Shown piece by piece: positions 40,874-42,660 of a stretch of DNA of 42,660 nt. The number at the start of each line of letters is the position of its first letter. Position 1 is the first letter of the stretch. The notes below the pieces were generated by a model. It was not told the DNA's origin, made no database searches, and saw only the letters and a program-made list of their open reading frames with translations. The stretch lies in assembly GCF_000337175.1 (NCBI RefSeq), contig NZ_AOIJ01000038.1:74998-117657 (forward strand), written 5' to 3'. Origin of the DNA: Natrinema gari JCM 14663. GTDB taxonomy: Archaea > Halobacteriota > Halobacteria > Halobacteriales > Natrialbaceae. A program made the position numbers and the translations under genes.

Positions 40874-40891
40874 CGTCACGAAACTGTGACG
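40874..40891. promoter_or_regulatory. Dyad between ribK and the glycosyltransferase promoters
   Basis: CGTCAC-N6-GTGACG: perfect 6-bp arms, total 18 bp, located between the ribK TATA box (40849-40856) and the rightward TATA box (40903-40911). It is a candidate operator for either promoter, for example autoregulation by the winged-helix RibK. Unproven. Confidence 0.4.
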
Positions 40892-40902
40892 GGGTTCACG
40901 AA

Positions 40903-40911
40903 CGTTTATCG
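40903..40911 (+). promoter_or_regulatory. TATA-like element of the glycosyltransferase transcript
   Basis: CGTTTATCG centred 26 bases before position 40933. If used, the transcript begins at the hairpin at 40933 and has a leader of about 180 bases before ATG 41111. Confidence 0.4.
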
Positions 40912-40932
40912 CGTACTTGAAAGTGTCGAGCC

Positions 40933-40948
40933 GTGGCCAAAAGGCCAC
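40933..40948 (+). repeat. Perfect hairpin at the expected transcript start
   Basis: GTGGCC-AAAA-GGCCAC, six GC-rich pairs with a four-base loop. It begins where the transcript from the TATA element at 40903-40911 would start, so the RNA would carry a stable 5' hairpin. Nothing else was identified in the leader up to 41110. Confidence 0.45.
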
Positions 40949-41110
40949 CGATCCCACGGGGTCCGCCCGGCGGTTACCGGTCGCGGACCCGGAGAGTGCC
41001 CCGCAAGCGACGGCCCGTGTCCCGATCGTTGACAGTCCCGAACGTCTCACCGTGCACAATGCAAGCCGACGGGCTTTGCAGCGGACCGTTGAGCGTTGAG
41101 GCGTACTCGC

Positions 41111-42274
41111 ATGAAGCGGTTCCTTGAGGCCCTGTTCGGGTTCGTCGCGCTGACCGGTTTGCCGTATCTGATCTACCTCGGCGTCTACTATCTCCGGCGG
41201 CCGTCGGGCACGCCCGCCGAGACCTGGCCACGAGAACCCTCGGTGAGCATCGTCCTGCCGACGTACAACGAGGCGGCGATCGTCGAGTCGAAACTCGAGG
41301 AACTCGTCGAACTCGACTATCCGATGGATCGGGTCGAGATCGTCGTGGTCGACTCGAGCGACGACGGGACGGCCGACCTGGTCGAGACGTTCTTCGCTGG
41401 CCGCCGGGAACCGACGCTAACGCTCATCCGCGAGGACGAGCGGCGGGGGTTGGCACCCGCGCTGAACGAGGCCTATGCCGCCGCGGCGAACGACGTCGTC
41501 GTCAAGACCGACTGCGACTCCCGGATCGCAGCGGACGCCCTCCGCAAGGCCGCCGCGAACCTGGCCGATCCGTCCGTCGCGGCGGTAACGGGGCGCAATG
41601 CGGCCGTCATCGGAGAGAGCGATGTCGAGCGCGGGTACCGCGACATCCAGACGATAGTTCAGGTCTTGGAGTCGCATATCGACTCGACGCTGATCTTCCA
41701 CGGGCCGTTCTCGGCGTTCGAGCACGACGCGATCGTCCCGATCGACGAGGACTCGATCGCCGACGACAGCGAACTCGCCCTCAAGATCCGGCGCAACGGG
41801 GGCCGCGTCGTCTTCGATCCGGCCATCCGCTACAAGGAAGCCGCCCACTCCGAGTTCGGCAAGCGCCGCGAGCAGAAAGACCGGCGTGCGATGGGGCTGC
41901 TCCGGCTCTTGTGGCGACAGCGCGACGCGCTCGGGCGACACGGAGCCTACGGCCGCGTCGTCCTTCCGTTCAACTGGTGGTTTATGATCGTCTCGCCGTG
42001 GCTCGTCGCGACGGGAATCGGCGTGGCGACGATCGGCTCGCTGGCCGTCCTCGGCCCGTTCGGACTGGCGACGCCCGCCGGCGTCCTCGCGTTCACGGCG
42101 CTCGGTTCTCGCGACGCGCTCGGACCGGTCCAACCGCTGTACGCGCTGTTCGACAGCCAGATCTCGCTGTTTCGGGCGAGCGTCTCGCTCCTCTCCGCCC
42201 GCGCCACCGGCGACGAGGATACCCACGACGGCACCTGGTCGCCCGATCGAGAGCTCCGGGAGGTGTTACAGTGA
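41111..42274 (+). CDS. GT2-family glycosyltransferase, membrane-associated
   Basis: A 387-residue glycosyltransferase. An N-terminal TM helix (about 5-27) is followed by a GT-A domain: VSIVLPTYNEAAIVESKLEE (45-64), DSSDDGTADLV (81-91), the metal-binding KTDCDSRIA with D134 and D136, and the acceptor-site acids in EDSIADDSELALKIRRNGGR. Two or more TM helices close the protein (WFMIVSPWLVATGIGVATIG). It adds a sugar to a lipid or polymer at the cytoplasmic membrane face, perhaps for S-layer or lipid-linked glycans; the sugar is unknown. Its TGA overlaps the next glycosyltransferase GTG by four bases. Confidence 0.88.
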   Translation: MKRFLEALFGFVALTGLPYLIYLGVYYLRRPSGTPAETWPREPSVSIVLPTYNEAAIVESKLEELVELDYPMDRVEIVVVDSSDDGTADLVETFFAGRREPTLTLIREDERRGLAPALNEAYAAAANDVVVKTDCDSRIAADALRKAAANLADPSVAAVTGRNAAVIGESDVERGYRDIQTIVQVLESHIDSTLIFHGPFSAFEHDAIVPIDEDSIADDSELALKIRRNGGRVVFDPAIRYKEAAHSEFGKRREQKDRRAMGLLRLLWRQRDALGRHGAYGRVVLPFNWWFMIVSPWLVATGIGVATIGSLAVLGPFGLATPAGVLAFTALGSRDALGPVQPLYALFDSQISLFRASVSLLSARATGDEDTHDGTWSPDRELREVLQ

Positions 42275-42628
42275 CCGACGTGGCGATCCTCCACGACCGC
42301 TTCCCCGGCATCGGCGGCGGCGAGGCGTTCGCGATCGAGGCCGCCAGAGTACTCGACGCCCCGATCTACACGACCTACGTCACTGCGGACACGGAGTTAC
42401 CCTCCGATGTCGAGGTCATTCCGTTCCAGCAATCGAAGTACACGTCGCTCCCGTGGCGACCCCTTCTCGAGTGGAAAAACGAGGGCATGAACCCTCTCGA
42501 GACGCTGAACGTGGCGCTTGACCTGACCGACGCTCATCCGGCCCTTACGGAGTACGACATGGTCCTCGAGAGCGCGCCGCTGTCGAAGTACTACGTCCCC
42601 GACGTGGGCCAGCGGATCGTTCACTACC
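42271..42628 (+). CDS. Glycosyltransferase, GT4-like N-terminus (3' truncated by contig end)
   Basis: The N-terminal 119 codons of a second glycosyltransferase. It starts with GTG 42271 overlapping the GT2 stop (GTGA), then 'DVAILHDRFPGIGGGEAFAI', the glycine-rich opening of GT4/GT-B enzymes, followed by 'LESAPLSKYYVPDVGQRIVH'. The genomic sequence ends at 42628; the next codons and the TGA at 42649-42651 come from the adaptor. The two genes form an operon, probably for glycan synthesis. Confidence 0.78.
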
Positions 42629-42660
42629 CTGTCTCTTATACACATCTCTGATGGCGCGAG
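42629..42660 (+). other. Transposase-library adaptor sequence (not genomic)
   Basis: CTGTCTCTTATACACATCT (42629-42647) is exactly the Tn5 mosaic end used in Nextera-type libraries. The next 13 bases, CTGATGGCGCGAG, match the reverse complement of the end of the Roche 454 A adaptor used in early versions of that kit. The stop codon seen here belongs to the adaptor. Confidence 0.95.

Noticed and set aside
38081-40891. Shared CGTCAC/GTGACG arms at 38081-38102 and 40874-40891 as a regulon signal
   Set aside because: The spacers differ (10 versus 6 bases), one site is after a stop codon and the other between promoters; two six-base arms are too little to claim a common regulator.
1-42660. tRNA, rRNA, CRISPR arrays, complete insertion sequences or provirus genes
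   Set aside because: No clover-leaf-like or rRNA-like stretch, no regularly spaced repeats, and no transposase, integrase or phage structural protein were found by reading; the genes are mostly core functions.

Overview
The window is chromosomal DNA of a haloarchaeon. The proteins are very acidic, GC content is high, and the gene set is typical: a halorhodopsin chloride pump, an RPA1/RPAP1 single-strand-binding operon, a winged-helix/riboflavin kinase fusion, eL40, archaeal Trm1, Pth2 and Tsr3, and many small haloarchaea-only proteins. Most genes have a TATA-like AT-rich box 24-31 bases before the start codon, as expected for leaderless haloarchaeal transcripts; I used this to choose several starts, including some GTG starts. 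The gene mix suggests the Natrinema/Haloterrigena part of the class, but that is inference. The piece is a contig end: it opens inside the last 34 codons of glnA, and its last 32 bases are transposase-library adaptor, not genome.

Layout. 1-1710: glnA tail, a small winged-helix protein, a small conserved protein and a membrane protein with a PH-like tail. 1790-5620: operon rpa1-rpap1-phosphoesterase, read leftward. 5915-9752: a PLP aminotransferase, the CstA transporter and an unknown protein. 9951-14937: small membrane genes (one interrupted by an in-frame TAG), a CobW-type GTPase with a His-rich loop, a 98-residue protein overlapping a Get3/ArsA ATPase, and a YchF-type GTPase. 15164-21074: a large Tat-exported surface protein, a membrane-anchored spermidine-synthase-like protein, a FilR1-type regulator, and an EamA transporter whose GTG start overlaps the stop of a 23-codon leader ORF.

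21147-28561: Pth2, an unrecognised 271-residue protein, dCTP deaminase, a YihY/BrkB membrane protein, Trm1, a SWIM zinc-finger protein, a membrane protein, HisH and a family-4 uracil-DNA glycosylase. 28710-33761: DUF99 with DUF5786, a metallo-beta-lactamase-fold hydrolase carrying a 105-bp in-frame insertion, halorhodopsin, eL40, Tsr3, a peroxiredoxin with a helical tail and a SnoaL-like protein. 33908-40825: a DUF7847-like/SpoIIM fusion, an MFS permease, DUF502, IlvE, and the ribK-ribB pair. 41111-42628: a GT2 glycosyltransferase overlapping a truncated second glycosyltransferase, probably the start of an envelope-polysaccharide or glycosylation locus.

No rRNA, tRNA, CRISPR array, complete insertion sequence or provirus was seen. 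Most of the content is core housekeeping. The least explained signals are the interrupted 3-TM gene, the leader ORF coupled to the EamA transporter, the insertion in the hydrolase, the conserved-looking small partner of Get3, the dyad in front of halorhodopsin, and a hairpin that would begin the glycosyltransferase transcript.
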